From positions 154,137 to 218,136 of the forward strand of contig NZ_DS999540.1 in the NCBI RefSeq assembly GCF_000159015.1: DNA of 64,000 nt. The letters run 5' to 3'. Positions 1-8,807 of this stretch are shown here, piece after piece. The stretch's first letter is position 1. Each line of letters opens with the position of its first letter. This DNA is from Gleimia coleocanis DSM 15436. GTDB taxonomy: Bacteria > Actinomycetota > Actinomycetes > Actinomycetales > Actinomycetaceae. Below the pieces are notes generated by a model. It made no database searches. It saw only the letters and a list, made by a program, of their open reading frames with translations, and was not told the DNA's origin. The translations under genes and the position numbers were made by a program.

Positions 1-1047
1 GGCGCGGCTCATAGACTTACCATCAACATTACCTACCCGCAGGTCACGTGGGACTTCCAAGCCACGCAGGTTATGGCGGGCATCCTCAACTGCTTGTAAG
101 GAACCTTCGATAGAGATTAGACGGCCTTCAGCCCCGGCAGCCTGACCTAGGAAGTAGGTAAATAAACCTGCGCCTGAGAAAAGTTCAATCACAGCGTCAC
201 CAGGACGCACTTGCGCTTCGTCTAGCACAATCTGTACTAAGTCCTGTGGAGCCGACTTATGTGCCTGCCAAAAACCCTGCGATTGAACGCTGAAGTTAGT
301 TTCCAAATCCCCATAGGAAACTTTCCAATCAGCAAAGTTCTCAACCCGACGACCACTGGCGTTAAAAGTCTGATTTCCGATTACAACGCGACGACCGCCC
401 CCATTTGGAGCAATCGCGCGTACACGCTTTCCAGGGCGCCACAAACGCTGCCACTTAGAATCCCCAAGCAGCCCAAGCTCAAGGATAGCTTCAACCGCTA
501 AAGGCATATCCTCAAGTTCCACAAGTTCATTAGAAAGAGCTTTAGACATAGCTAAACGCCCGTTCGCGGAAACCTCAAACTCTACGCGCGTGCGAGAGTG
601 CAGACCATCCCCAGAGACATCTGCAGAAGCAGGTAGAACCTCAATCTTCCCTACGGCTTTAGTAACCGCAGCAACTACAGCTTCCCCACCGATGCGGCGC
701 AACTGATCTTGAATAACCGCCGCTTTCCACTCACGCTGATACGCAAGCTGCACGTGGCCTAAGTCAGCTCCCCCAACCCCATCTGGACCTGCTACAGACC
801 AAATCTGTGGCTGGCGGTACTCGCTGGCTTGATGTATGGCGATCGCATCGCCGAAAGACACCTTAGAACGCTTCTTCGTTAGCTGTACGTCAACAATCTC
901 ACCCGGCAAAGCGTGAGAAACAAAAACAGGTTTGCCATCACTATCAACAGCGAAACAAGTGCCACCATGAGCAGGGCGAAGTACCTCAACGCCCTCGAGA
1001 ATTCCTAAATCAGCCCGCTTGCCAACGGTTGGTACGAACTTGCCCAT
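1..1047 (-). CDS. TrmA/RlmD-family RNA uracil-5 methyltransferase with TRAM-like N-terminus (3' end beyond window)
   Basis: Reading the minus strand from ATG at 1047 gives an open frame of 349 codons with no stop, running off the window's left edge. The start reads MGKFVPTVGKRAD and is followed by a TRAM-like beta segment (GGTCFAVDSDGKPVFVSHALPGE). The far part contains the Rossmann SAM-binding stretch VIELFSGAGLFTYFLG, typical of RNA m5U methyltransferases; the catalytic Cys and final Glu lie outside the window. The family methylates uridine in rRNA or tRNA in the cytoplasm. It lies 2 bp downstream of the APC permease stop, so the two are probably co-transcribed. The same pairing occurs at Rv2689c-Rv2690c in Mycobacterium (recalled). 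The exact target RNA cannot be told. Confidence 0.9.
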   Translation of the reverse strand, partial: MGKFVPTVGKRADLGILEGVEVLRPAHGGTCFAVDSDGKPVFVSHALPGEIVDVQLTKKRSKVSFGDAIAIHQASEYRQPQIWSVAGPDGVGGADLGHVQLAYQREWKAAVIQDQLRRIGGEAVVAAVTKAVGKIEVLPASADVSGDGLHSRTRVEFEVSANGRLAMSKALSNELVELEDMPLAVEAILELGLLGDSKWQRLWRPGKRVRAIAPNGGGRRVVIGNQTFNASGRRVENFADWKVSYGDLETNFSVQSQGFWQAHKSAPQDLVQIVLDEAQVRPGDAVIELFSGAGLFTYFLGQAAGAEGRLISIEGSLQAVEDARHNLRGLEVPRDLRVGNVDGKSMSRA

Positions 1048-1049
1048 GC

Positions 1050-2927
1050 TCACTGCCCCATCTCTAAACTAGTATTTAAATCATTAGACCAAGGAACTAA
1101 AGTTACCATTACGCCGGGTTCCTTATCCAATGCGCGACGCAACTGACGCAATTCCGCGTTATGTACTCGATTTTGAATCTTATAGTTGAAAACCACATGC
1201 GGAATAACCACATTAATTAACCGGTTAGGGTTATCTTGGCGAATGCGGCGAATATGATCAATCACAGACTGATGCACTCGAATGGAAGTAGCCTCAATAA
1301 TCGTTAACTCCACATCCAACTGTAAATCCTGCCAACGCTGAATCTGCTGTGCCGTGTCATCACCACCGCGATCAACGTGAATAACTTCCAAAGAATATGG
1401 ACGCGTCGCCTGAATCCAGTGCACCGCGCGTTGCACTACCGGACCCAAATCAGATGCCATCACCATGTAATGCACGCGCCCCGGTACAATCGGATCACTA
1501 ACGGTCTTTTCACCAGCCCCACCACCGTAATACAAGTAGTGACTGCGAATCATATAAATCACAATGTACAGCAAGCCAATCGCCAAGGCTGCTACCCAAG
1601 TGCCTTCTTTCAAATCAGCAATTAAAAACGCAATCAAAACAATGAAGCTGACGATTACCCCGCCTAAGGCTACAAGTTTTGCCTTCTTCATAGTTTTCCT
1701 CTCATGTGAATGGCCCTCGTGACGCAGCCGACGTCGCCAGTAAAGCCACGCAGCCAAACGGCTCAAAATCAACGAGATTAAGCCAGAAGCGACCACAATC
1801 GGAATAATCAGCTCAAACTCACCATCACTCAGCAGCAAAATCCCAATCGCCACCACAAGCAACAAAGCTGTATTACTACCGGTTAAAGAAAGAACTCTGG
1901 AAATATGCAACGGCAATAATGAAAAGTTAGATAGTTCTTCAGCAACTTTTTCAGCATCATCTAACACCATGCGCGCTGCAAAGAACGTACACGCAAACAG
2001 CAGGAATCCGAAACCAGCTAAAACTACCGGTGGAATGTGGATAATCCGCAAAGCGTTAAAAACTGTGTACTCGCGAAGCAGAAAAGCACCCGAGTCAATA
2101 TCTGCTACGTTAGTAAAGACCCCAACAGTGACCACGCCAGTCGCGAAAGTAAGCGCCACCATCGAAGCAGTCGCAGAACGTGCCCGCTCCTTCGAATAAA
2201 TCGCCAAGTCAGTTGCCAAGTGACGCATCAAAATCGCCGGTGTCATGGCAGTGACCAGCGCCGTGAACAAAGCAATCAAAATCCGCCCAGCAGAATCAGA
2301 ACGTGATGCGACTTCCCTTGAAACGTTCGCTAAATCTTCAGAACCAGTCGTTAAGAAATAGGGCGAAGCCCCAATCATGCCGATAATCAAAACTAAAAGC
2401 ACAGTTAGCGTCACTAATACCAGTCCGGAAGCTATTTTTGTGTAGCGACGCTTATCGAAAGCCACTGAAACTACTGCAGCGATTGCCCCTACTAATGCAA
2501 ATACTATACGTTGCGAAATGTACTGAGGGAAAGCCGAAATGATAAAGAACGACATTGTTGCTGACAGCAAAGCAAAAGTCGAAATATGTTCAATGATGAT
2601 AGCCACTGCAGCGAGTGTGGACATACGTGGTCCCAGCTCCGCATCAAGCTGCGCGAAGTCACCCACATGCTTGTGGCGGCTTCGTAACACTGGCTCGCCA
2701 GATACTACCAGTAGCATTCCCAGCGGTAAGCACAGCAGGGAAATCCAAACTGCGATGGAAGTATCTAGGTTCCCTAATGGTTGCAGTGCCCGAATAACCT
2801 CATCTGTCATCCAAATTGGCGCGGTCACAAATAGAGAAGCCATTGCCCCGAAACGGGCATAGTTTTGCAGGGGACGACCCTGGATGGTGGTTCCTCTTGT
2901 TCTCTGATTTGTGGTTTTTTGTGCCAT
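1050..2927 (-). CDS. APC-superfamily permease with cytoplasmic Usp-like C-terminal domain
   Basis: A 625-residue protein. The first ~470 residues are dominated by hydrophobic helices (about twelve membrane spans), as in APC-type amino-acid/cation permeases; a basic cytoplasmic loop near residues 400-420 (RRRLRHEGHSHERK) precedes the last spans. From about residue 490 the chain turns soluble (VHYMVMASDLGPVVQRAVHW...VIHVDRGGDDT), resembling a Usp-like nucleotide-binding tail. It is divergent from the trkA pair, with only 40 bp between starts, a linkage conserved in actinobacteria (Rv2690c next to ceoB/ceoC, recalled). The substrate is unknown; the neighbourhood makes potassium or a K+-coupled amino acid plausible, but that is inference. 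Confidence 0.85.
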   Translation of the reverse strand: MAQKTTNQRTRGTTIQGRPLQNYARFGAMASLFVTAPIWMTDEVIRALQPLGNLDTSIAVWISLLCLPLGMLLVVSGEPVLRSRHKHVGDFAQLDAELGPRMSTLAAVAIIIEHISTFALLSATMSFFIISAFPQYISQRIVFALVGAIAAVVSVAFDKRRYTKIASGLVLVTLTVLLVLIIGMIGASPYFLTTGSEDLANVSREVASRSDSAGRILIALFTALVTAMTPAILMRHLATDLAIYSKERARSATASMVALTFATGVVTVGVFTNVADIDSGAFLLREYTVFNALRIIHIPPVVLAGFGFLLFACTFFAARMVLDDAEKVAEELSNFSLLPLHISRVLSLTGSNTALLLVVAIGILLLSDGEFELIIPIVVASGLISLILSRLAAWLYWRRRLRHEGHSHERKTMKKAKLVALGGVIVSFIVLIAFLIADLKEGTWVAALAIGLLYIVIYMIRSHYLYYGGGAGEKTVSDPIVPGRVHYMVMASDLGPVVQRAVHWIQATRPYSLEVIHVDRGGDDTAQQIQRWQDLQLDVELTIIEATSIRVHQSVIDHIRRIRQDNPNRLINVVIPHVVFNYKIQNRVHNAELRQLRRALDKEPGVMVTLVPWSNDLNTSLEMGQ

Positions 2928-2967
2928 AGTATTATCTAGTCTACCTGCCTACTGGTAAGTTAGTAGT

Positions 2968-3633
2968 GTGCATTTTGTTGTAATGGGAGCGGGTCGCGTG
3001 GGTACTGCCCTCGCCACCCTGCTAGATGAGCGTGGCCACTCAGTGGCAGTTATTGACCAAAACCCTGACGCATTCAGGAAACTACCCTCGACTTTCTCTG
3101 GGCGTCGAGTTACCGGAGTAGGTTTTGACCGGGATACTCTCCGTCAGGCAGGCATTGAAAAAGCCTACGCTTTTGCGGCAGTTTCTAACGGCGACAACTC
3201 TAATATTATCTCTGCTCGCGTAGTTCGTGAGACGTTCAATATCGACCGCGTAGTTGCCCGCATTTATGACCCCACACGTGCTGAAGTTTATGAACGGTTA
3301 GGTATCCCCACGGTGGCAACTGTCCGCCGTACGACAGAAGCTGTGTTGAACTGGATGATGCCTCCAGATGCAAACCAAGTGTGGGCGCACCCCACTGGTT
3401 CAGTAAGTTTAGTTAAGTCTCGTCCAGCTGACTCTTGGTGGGGTATTGATTTCCAAACCGTTGAGAAACTTCTGGGACACCGGATTGCTTTCGTTTCCCG
3501 TCTGGGAATTGTGCAAGAAGTTAAGCCGGGCATGGTTTTACAAGAAAATGATGAGATTTACGTGGCGATTTCCGGTCAGGATATTGTCCCAGTGCGAGAG
3601 CTTTTAGTTAAAGCTCCTCCTACAGAGGTTTAA
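2968..3633 (+). CDS. trkA: TrkA-type potassium uptake regulator, first copy (RCK_N + RCK_C)
   Basis: 221 residues starting at a GTG codon. An N-terminal Rossmann motif (VVMGAGRVGTALATLL) followed by an acidic strand-end (VAVIDQNPD) marks an RCK_N domain binding NAD/ATP. A C-terminal RCK_C segment runs from about residue 140 to the end (VLQENDEIYVAISG). TrkA proteins gate TrkH/Trk-type K+ channels from the cytoplasmic face. A second trkA follows 5 bp later, as in the ceoB-ceoC arrangement. No strong Shine-Dalgarno sequence precedes the GTG, and a possible -10 (TAAGTT) lies about 6 bp upstream, so a leaderless message is possible. No TrkH membrane subunit is present in the window. Confidence 0.92.
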   Translation: MHFVVMGAGRVGTALATLLDERGHSVAVIDQNPDAFRKLPSTFSGRRVTGVGFDRDTLRQAGIEKAYAFAAVSNGDNSNIISARVVRETFNIDRVVARIYDPTRAEVYERLGIPTVATVRRTTEAVLNWMMPPDANQVWAHPTGSVSLVKSRPADSWWGIDFQTVEKLLGHRIAFVSRLGIVQEVKPGMVLQENDEIYVAISGQDIVPVRELLVKAPPTEV

Positions 3634-3638
3634 GAATA

Positions 3639-4328
3639 ATGCAGATTGTGATTGCAGGAGCTGGTTCCGTAGGGCGTTCTATCGCACGTGAATTGCTTTC
3701 AAAGGGTCATGAGGTTACTTTGATTGACCGTCACCCGGATCAAATGCGCGTAGCTTCAGTAGCTCAAGCTGACTGGGTTTTAGCGGATGCTTGTTCTCCA
3801 GATTCCCTCCGCGAAGCTGGCGTCGGTACTTGTGATGTGATGGTCGCTGCTACCGGTGATGATAAAGCGAACCTGGTTATTTCCCTGCTCGCTAAAACAG
3901 AGTATGGGGTTCCCCGTGTAGTTGCCCGCGTTAACAATCCGAAAAATGAATGGATGTTCGATGAAGCTTGGGGCGTGGATGTCCGCGTCTCTACCCCACG
4001 TGTGATGACCGCCCTCGTGGAAGAAGCCGTATCCGTAGGCGTTTTGGTTCCGCTTTTCGAATTCCACGAGGCCGGTGCTGCCTTGTATTCCTACACTATC
4101 GGGGCGGATTCTGCGGCACTTGACTTGAAGATTGGTAAGCTCGGTCTGCCCGGGGATGCCAAGATTCTAAGTATTCTCAGAGACGACGCTCCCTTGGATT
4201 CCATTCAGGATGTTGCAATTGAAGCTGGTGACCAGTTAGTACTGATGCTTTCTTCCAAGGAAGCATCTCTTCGCGCTGATGTTGAGTTAGCCCTGGGGCC
4301 GAAACGGTCTGAGAAGAACCCAGCTTAG
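3639..4328 (+). CDS. trkA: TrkA-type potassium uptake regulator, second copy
   Basis: 229 residues with the N-terminal nucleotide-binding motif IVIAGAGSVGRSIARELL, the acidic VTLIDRHPDQ, and a C-terminal RCK_C-like region (AIEAGDQLVLMLSSKEA). The first copy's stop and this ATG are separated by 5 bp, with GAGG provided by the end of the upstream gene, so the two are translated as a pair, probably forming a heteromeric RCK ring. The 3' end overlaps the convergent DUF3159 gene by 42 bp. The last residues (EKNPA) fall inside the overlap. Confidence 0.92.
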   Translation: MQIVIAGAGSVGRSIARELLSKGHEVTLIDRHPDQMRVASVAQADWVLADACSPDSLREAGVGTCDVMVAATGDDKANLVISLLAKTEYGVPRVVARVNNPKNEWMFDEAWGVDVRVSTPRVMTALVEEAVSVGVLVPLFEFHEAGAALYSYTIGADSAALDLKIGKLGLPGDAKILSILRDDAPLDSIQDVAIEAGDQLVLMLSSKEASLRADVELALGPKRSEKNPA

Positions 4329-4955
4329 CCAAACACAAAGCACAAACGGTGGAATCCCCAGGATTAATTTCAAAATCCCCAGGACGGTGACGTTTCCAGC
4401 CAGCCAGAAAGGTAGCTGGATACCAACCCGCAGTATGAAAAGACCTGCCCAAATCCAAGAAACGATACGGGCAGCGCGTAATAGTTTATTTGCGTTGTGT
4501 TCTGCTATGTATGCGGTATTCTTCCACCATTTCCATGGCAGGTTCCAAAATAGGCACAACGCCATTGCTGCTACTGGAAATCCAATGAGGTTCGCAATGG
4601 TGATAACCGAACCGTAGGCAGTGCCTGTGATTAACCCAAATGCGAAGAAATTTTCTCCCCTACCGCTAAACCATGCCCAGGCCACGCCGATAGCTACCCC
4701 AATGGCTCCTGAAAAAGCGTAGGTTAAGGATTTTTTCTCTAGCATTCGCAGTCCCATAAAGACTGCGGTCAACGCTAGCGCCCCACCCAGAGGATACTTA
4801 AGCTGATGGGTTAGAGCGTACAAAACTACAAAAACTAAACCAGGAAGGGTTGATTCTAACATCCCTCGCCAGCCGCCAACGGTTTCTAAAATATCGAAGT
4901 TATCGCTATCTAACTGCTTTTGCATAAAAGAGTTCGGCAGGTTTTCTGGTTTCAT
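4287..4955 (-). CDS. DUF3159 integral membrane protein
   Basis: 222 residues with five or six hydrophobic segments (MLESTLPGLVFVVLYALT, GALALTAVFMGLRML, YAFSGAIGVAIGVAWAWF and a C-terminal FVLCVWLSWVLL). This matches the actinobacterial DUF3159 family (Rv2693c-like, recalled), whose function is not established. It sits in a leftward run after the OB-fold gene (12-bp gap) and DUF3710 gene, a conserved order next to trkA. Its final 42 bp are antisense to the end of the second trkA. Confidence 0.85.
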   Translation of the reverse strand: MKPENLPNSFMQKQLDSDNFDILETVGGWRGMLESTLPGLVFVVLYALTHQLKYPLGGALALTAVFMGLRMLEKKSLTYAFSGAIGVAIGVAWAWFSGRGENFFAFGLITGTAYGSVITIANLIGFPVAAMALCLFWNLPWKWWKNTAYIAEHNANKLLRAARIVSWIWAGLFILRVGIQLPFWLAGNVTVLGILKLILGIPPFVLCVWLSWVLLRPFRPQG

Positions 4956-4967
4956 TTTGTCCTCTAA

Positions 4968-5267
4968 TCAATCTAAGAAAATCTCTTGCGGGTTCTCTTT
5001 TAGCAGCTGGTAGCGAGGGTTAATCATTTGCGGATATCCCGTCCCTAAAGAAACCATGCCAGTAACTTGGATGGTCTCCCCCACAGCTACACCGCCGATT
5101 ACTTTCCGCCCGAGCCAGGTAATTAAAAGAGACCCTGAATCGTCTCTTAAAGTAGCTTTCACATAGGGGCTTTCAGAGCGCGCGGAGAACGTAATCGACG
5201 CTACCCGCGCTTCGACAGTGCAGATGCTCCTATCTGCACATTTGCTGATTTTAATCGGCTTATTCAT
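4968..5267 (-). CDS. Small OB-fold nucleic-acid-binding protein
   Basis: 99 residues built as an OB barrel: ARVASITFSARSESPYVKATLRDDSGSLLITWLGR followed by IQVTGMVSLGTGYPQMINPRYQLL, resembling tRNA-anticodon-type OB folds. Actinobacteria carry such a protein between DUF3159 and DUF3710 genes (Rv2694c-like, recalled). It is preceded by the DUF3710 gene with a 22-bp gap and followed by DUF3159 after 12 bp, suggesting one transcript. The Shine-Dalgarno sequence is weak, consistent with translation from an operon message. Nucleic-acid binding is inferred from the fold only. Confidence 0.8.
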   Translation of the reverse strand: MNKPIKISKCADRSICTVEARVASITFSARSESPYVKATLRDDSGSLLITWLGRKVIGGVAVGETIQVTGMVSLGTGYPQMINPRYQLLKENPQEIFLD

Positions 5268-5289
5268 TAAAATCTGCCAACTGAATAAA

Positions 5290-5931
5290 TCACTCTGCAG
5301 TTAGTTTCGCGTTCTGCGGAATCTGCAGCTGAATCAAAGAAAGTGGCGCACGTGGCACGTTATCGCGTTCAACAATAACTTCATCCACAATAGTTGCTGC
5401 CTGGGCAAAAGCTTCAGCTACTACGGCTGCTGCACCCACCATGTCTACGCGCAGTACCCAGCGTGGACCTTCGATAAAAGTCACTCGCAGTGGAGTGAAA
5501 CCATCTTGTCCGGTTTCCGACTTTACGGGGATAGCAACCTGTAGTTCTTCTGCCCAGCGGCCTTTAGCCCGTTCGACCTGGGCTCCTTCTGCTTTAAAAG
5601 AGGCTTCTGTTTGATCTAGCAGGTCATTTGCAACGCCACCTGACTTCGGAGCGGCAACTACCAGCAGGTGAACTACGAAGCCGTTGAATAACAAATTCAG
5701 GCGCTGGATAGACTGCCGGTCATCGCTCATGATTGGCTGTACCTGCATGCCTGGAACCATTGGCAACTTAAGGGTTCCGAAATCCAGGTGAGTTAGACGC
5801 GGTTTCTTTTGAGTGATGTCGTATGGGCCGTGGTCTGGAGTTTCAACCAGAGGTTCTACTTCTTCGTTATCCGCTGGGGTTACGTCAACGTCGCCTTTAA
5901 CGATTGACTTTTTCTTACCAAACCAAGCCAT
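5290..5931 (-). CDS. DUF3710 family protein
   Basis: 213 residues. The N-terminus is lysine-rich and hydrophilic (WFGKKKSIVKGDVDVTPADNEEVEP), followed by the DUF3710 core (THLDFGTLKLPMVPGM, VTFIEGPRWVLRVDMVG). The family is widespread in actinobacteria next to dut, DUF3159 and DUF4193 genes and has no firmly assigned function. GGAAGGA lies about 7 bp before the ATG. It heads the run DUF3710 - OB-fold - DUF3159. The dut gene often found beside it in relatives is absent here. Confidence 0.88.
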   Translation of the reverse strand: MAWFGKKKSIVKGDVDVTPADNEEVEPLVETPDHGPYDITQKKPRLTHLDFGTLKLPMVPGMQVQPIMSDDRQSIQRLNLLFNGFVVHLLVVAAPKSGGVANDLLDQTEASFKAEGAQVERAKGRWAEELQVAIPVKSETGQDGFTPLRVTFIEGPRWVLRVDMVGAAAVVAEAFAQAATIVDEVIVERDNVPRAPLSLIQLQIPQNAKLTAE

Positions 5932-5988
5932 ATTTTTCCTTCCAAAAATGGGTAAGGCACGGCAATACGCCGTGCCTAATAGTTTATG

Positions 5989-6288
5989 TCATTCTGCACA
6001 TTCAGCGCAGATGGTTTCCCCATCGCGTTCTTCTGCCAGCTGGCTGATGTGGTGTACCAGGAAGCATTCGGAACAGGTAAATTCGTCATCCTGACGTGGG
6101 ACTACGCGGACGGTGAGTTCTTCGTTAGAGAGGTCAGCGCCTGGCAGTTCAAAGTCTTCGGCAACATCGTTTTCGTCTTCGTCAACGGAGTTTGAACCAA
6201 CATCACTGCGACGGCTCTTGAGTTCTTCAATAGACTCTTCAGAAACTTCGTCCTCGTTCTTACGTGGAGCATCGTAATCAGTTGCCAT
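5989..6288 (-). CDS. DUF4193 family acidic zinc-type protein
   Basis: 99 residues, strongly acidic in the middle (DEDENDVAEDFELPGADLS), with a C-terminal four-cysteine signature: CSEC near residues 75-78 and CAEC near the end, typical of DUF4193 (Rv2699c-like, recalled). Such proteins are conserved, small and cytoplasmic; the cysteines probably hold zinc. It is transcribed leftward from the region shared with sepH, 57 bp upstream of DUF3710. Confidence 0.88.
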   Translation of the reverse strand: MATDYDAPRKNEDEVSEESIEELKSRRSDVGSNSVDEDENDVAEDFELPGADLSNEELTVRVVPRQDDEFTCSECFLVHHISQLAEERDGETICAECAE

Positions 6289-6412
6289 TTTTCATTCCTT
6301 TTGAGGTTTTGAGCCTGCTGCTCGCTACAGATTAGCAGACTCGATAGAAAAATTGTTATCGGACGGATAATAACACTATTTTTACTGAAATGCGCAATAC
6401 CGACTCGACACG

Positions 6413-6441
6413 CTGACAATTTCATCTTTTTCTTCTAGGCT
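6413..6441 (+). promoter_or_regulatory. Candidate sigma-70-type promoter for sepH
   Basis: CTGACA (6413-6418, five of six to the -35 consensus), a 17-bp spacer, then TAGGCT (6436-6441, a weak -10). The predicted start near 6449 leaves a 25-nt leader containing the Shine-Dalgarno sequence AGGAGG before sepH. The -10 is poor, so this is tentative. Confidence 0.4.
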
Positions 6442-6473
6442 AAGAGGAGCGCTATTTCGTACAGGAGGATCCC

Positions 6474-7502
6474 ATGATTGAACTTGAACTGCTGGGAGCA
6501 CATGCTGATGGTTCTCAGTTGGTTTTTACAGATGCGTCTGGGGAACGTTATCTGATTACCATCGATGATGCTTTAAAAGCGGCGATTCGTCGTGAGGAAA
6601 TGCAAATCGAAGTTGCAGCGAAGCGTTCTGATTTAAATCCTCGTGATATTCAGCAGTTGCTTCGCGCGGGTATGGAACCTGCTGAGATTGCTTCTGCTTA
6701 TGGTTTGGATTTGGCGCGTATTAATCGTTTTGTAGCGCCGATTATGTCTGAGCGTTCTTTCATAGTCGCAAAGGCTTTAGAAATGCCTGTGGGGGCTGAT
6801 TTGGATGCTCCGAAGCTGCAGGACGTGGTGATTGATCGTTTAGCTACGCGCGCAGTAGATTCAGCTTCGTTAGTGTGGAATGCGACGCGTAAACCACATC
6901 AGTCTTGGAATCTGCATTTAAGTTTCATTCAGGCTGCCCGTACTCTGCATGCTTCTTGGGAGATTGAGGCAAATGGCCGGTTGATTCGGGCGTTGGATGA
7001 GCAGGCTCGTTGGTTGACTGAGACTTTAACTCCAGCTGCTGCTCCACAGGTAGTGGCAATGCCAGCTTCGGCATCTTTTACGGCACCGGGAGAGCCAGAA
7101 AATATTGCGGATGTTGAGAAGCTTCTGGACGAGTTAGCTTCGGCGCGTGGCAAGCGCTCAGCTGCTCCTGCTAAGGAGGCTCCGGAATACGTGGCTCCTG
7201 CTCCTGCTGTTTTGCAAATTTCCGAGGGCGGCAAGTCGATGTCTACTCCTGTTGCAGAGCCTGAGCCTGTAGCTACACCTGCTCAGGTTGAAGCAGAAGA
7301 TACTGAGACGAAAAAGTTACAGGTGGCTCCAGTTATTGAGGATTCCGTAGAACTTCACTCTGATGACGATGTGCAGTCTCTGCCAGGTTTAGATTCTTTA
7401 CCTTCTCAACCTGAAGTGGAGAAGCCTAAGAAGGCTCAGAGCGCGAAGCGGCGTTCAGTCCCAACTTGGGATGAGATTATTTTCGGCGCTAAAGCAGACT
7501 AA
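6474..7502 (+). CDS. sepH: SepH cell-division protein (DUF3071)
   Basis: 342 residues. The N-terminal ~170 residues match the SepH/DUF3071 domain (MIELELLGAHADGSQLVFTD; helix-turn-helix-like IQQLLRAGMEPAEIASAYG; SERSFIVAKALEMPVGAD). A long disordered Pro/Ala/Glu-rich linker follows from about 190, with a short conserved basic tail (KRRSVPTWDEIIFGAK). In Streptomyces and Mycobacterium SepH binds FtsZ and promotes Z-ring assembly. A perfect AGGAGG stands 8 bp before the ATG. It is divergent from the DUF4193 gene and convergent with the phosphodiesterase gene across a shared terminator. Confidence 0.92.
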   Translation: MIELELLGAHADGSQLVFTDASGERYLITIDDALKAAIRREEMQIEVAAKRSDLNPRDIQQLLRAGMEPAEIASAYGLDLARINRFVAPIMSERSFIVAKALEMPVGADLDAPKLQDVVIDRLATRAVDSASLVWNATRKPHQSWNLHLSFIQAARTLHASWEIEANGRLIRALDEQARWLTETLTPAAAPQVVAMPASASFTAPGEPENIADVEKLLDELASARGKRSAAPAKEAPEYVAPAPAVLQISEGGKSMSTPVAEPEPVATPAQVEAEDTETKKLQVAPVIEDSVELHSDDDVQSLPGLDSLPSQPEVEKPKKAQSAKRRSVPTWDEIIFGAKAD

Positions 7503-7528
7503 TTCTAGCTTCTGTCTATAAAACTCTC

Positions 7529-7564
7529 ACGTTTCCCTACATGAAAATTCATGTAGGGAAACGT
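7529..7564. terminator. Bidirectional hairpin between sepH and the phosphodiesterase gene
   Basis: Perfect 17-bp arms (7529-7545 and 7548-7564; arm ACGTTTCCCTACATGAA) with a 2-nt loop, placed between two convergent genes. No long T-run follows, but stem length and position support a shared terminator. Confidence 0.75.
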
Positions 7565-7593
7565 CATTTCACGACGTAGTGAAGTACCTGCTA

Positions 7594-8742
7594 CTAAGCT
7601 ATACGCAGGATTGGAATTGCTGTCTCTGCACGAGTAACCGAACCATGTACTCCCCGTAGATTAACTTGCCTGGCTGGTTGTACCCGCGAATCCACAATCA
7701 CTTGGTTTCCCAGCGAAAACACCAAAGCATCAGCTTCAAAGTACTTTGGTTTCCGCCCTCCGAATGCTAACTCTTGTTCGCGCACGATAATTGCACAATC
7801 GCCTAAGAAATCAGCCCAACGATCCAGCACTTCCGCCTGTTTGCCTGGCTGCGCGTGCAAGTGAACTGCCCGTCCTTCTCCAGCTATTAACGCAACTCCC
7901 TGGGAAAGCGCCTTTTCAGAAGCCAAATCTAAACGCTTATGAACATCAATCATCCCATGATCAGCCGTCAGAATCACTGCCGCGTCACTTGGACAAGCTG
8001 CCACCAAGGTACGCAACTGCGCATCAACTTGCTCTAGCTCATCCGTCCATTTCACTGACTTCCAGCCGTATTCATGACCCACATGATCTAGCTCAGACCA
8101 GTACAGATAGCACAAGCCTTCCCCACGTTGCAGGTGTCTACGCCCCTGCGCAATCCGAGCGTCAAAACTATCCGCACCAATGAACTCAGTATTGCGAAAA
8201 GCCGCATCTGTAAGACCAGAGTTAGCAAACCGGCTGGCAGAAATAACCTTAGCTCCCCCACCTAAACTGAAAAGCGGTTCCACCGGCTGAAACTGCATTG
8301 CGGGAGTTTCAATCTCAGCGAAAGAAATCAAATTTCCCGTCTTATCACCGCTCTTAACAGACCAGCCCGTCATATTCGTGTCGCACGGATATTCTCCGGT
8401 AGTAAGAGAAGTCAGCGCTACTGCAGTAGTTGAAGGCAGCACTGTGCGTCCCTCAATCATATTCGCCCAAACAGAACGCAAAAACGGTGTATGTGCGCGA
8501 CATTCCTCAAGCTGCGCTAATCCCATGCCATCAATCAAAACGACGCAGACTGCACGTAGATCATTCCCCAACTGCAGGCGCTCATCTAAAGCTGTTTCTG
8601 CATACTCTGCACCCAACCGAGGAAAACGAGGCGTAAGTTCAACTCCCAAACCCCGGTAGGCACTACGCATAATCTGCGTAATATGCGGGTAGTCTGCGGT
8701 ATAGGCGGAAGTGCCAGCCTGATATGAAGTAAATTGAGGCAT
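7594..8742 (-). CDS. Alkaline-phosphatase-superfamily nucleotide pyrophosphatase/phosphodiesterase
   Basis: 382 residues from ATG at 8742, chosen because GGAAGGA precedes it; an upstream in-frame start would run into the parC leader. Superfamily marks include CVVLIDGMGLAQLEE (first metal Asp), LPSTTAVALTSLTTGEYP (nucleophile Thr), YWSELDHVGHEYGW and LTADHGMIDVHKR (metal His/Asp), the pattern of type I phosphodiesterase/nucleotide pyrophosphatases. It is convergent with sepH and divergent from parC. In relatives a homologue sits by sepH and parC. Substrate unknown. No signal peptide is visible, suggesting a cytoplasmic enzyme. Confidence 0.85.
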   Translation of the reverse strand: MPQFTSYQAGTSAYTADYPHITQIMRSAYRGLGVELTPRFPRLGAEYAETALDERLQLGNDLRAVCVVLIDGMGLAQLEECRAHTPFLRSVWANMIEGRTVLPSTTAVALTSLTTGEYPCDTNMTGWSVKSGDKTGNLISFAEIETPAMQFQPVEPLFSLGGGAKVISASRFANSGLTDAAFRNTEFIGADSFDARIAQGRRHLQRGEGLCYLYWSELDHVGHEYGWKSVKWTDELEQVDAQLRTLVAACPSDAAVILTADHGMIDVHKRLDLASEKALSQGVALIAGEGRAVHLHAQPGKQAEVLDRWADFLGDCAIIVREQELAFGGRKPKYFEADALVFSLGNQVIVDSRVQPARQVNLRGVHGSVTRAETAIPILRIA

Positions 8743-8807
8743 CTGTTTTCCTTCCGCTCGGCGTGGTATATAGCCTAAAATACACGGTTTTTGGGACAAT
8801 TGTAGCT

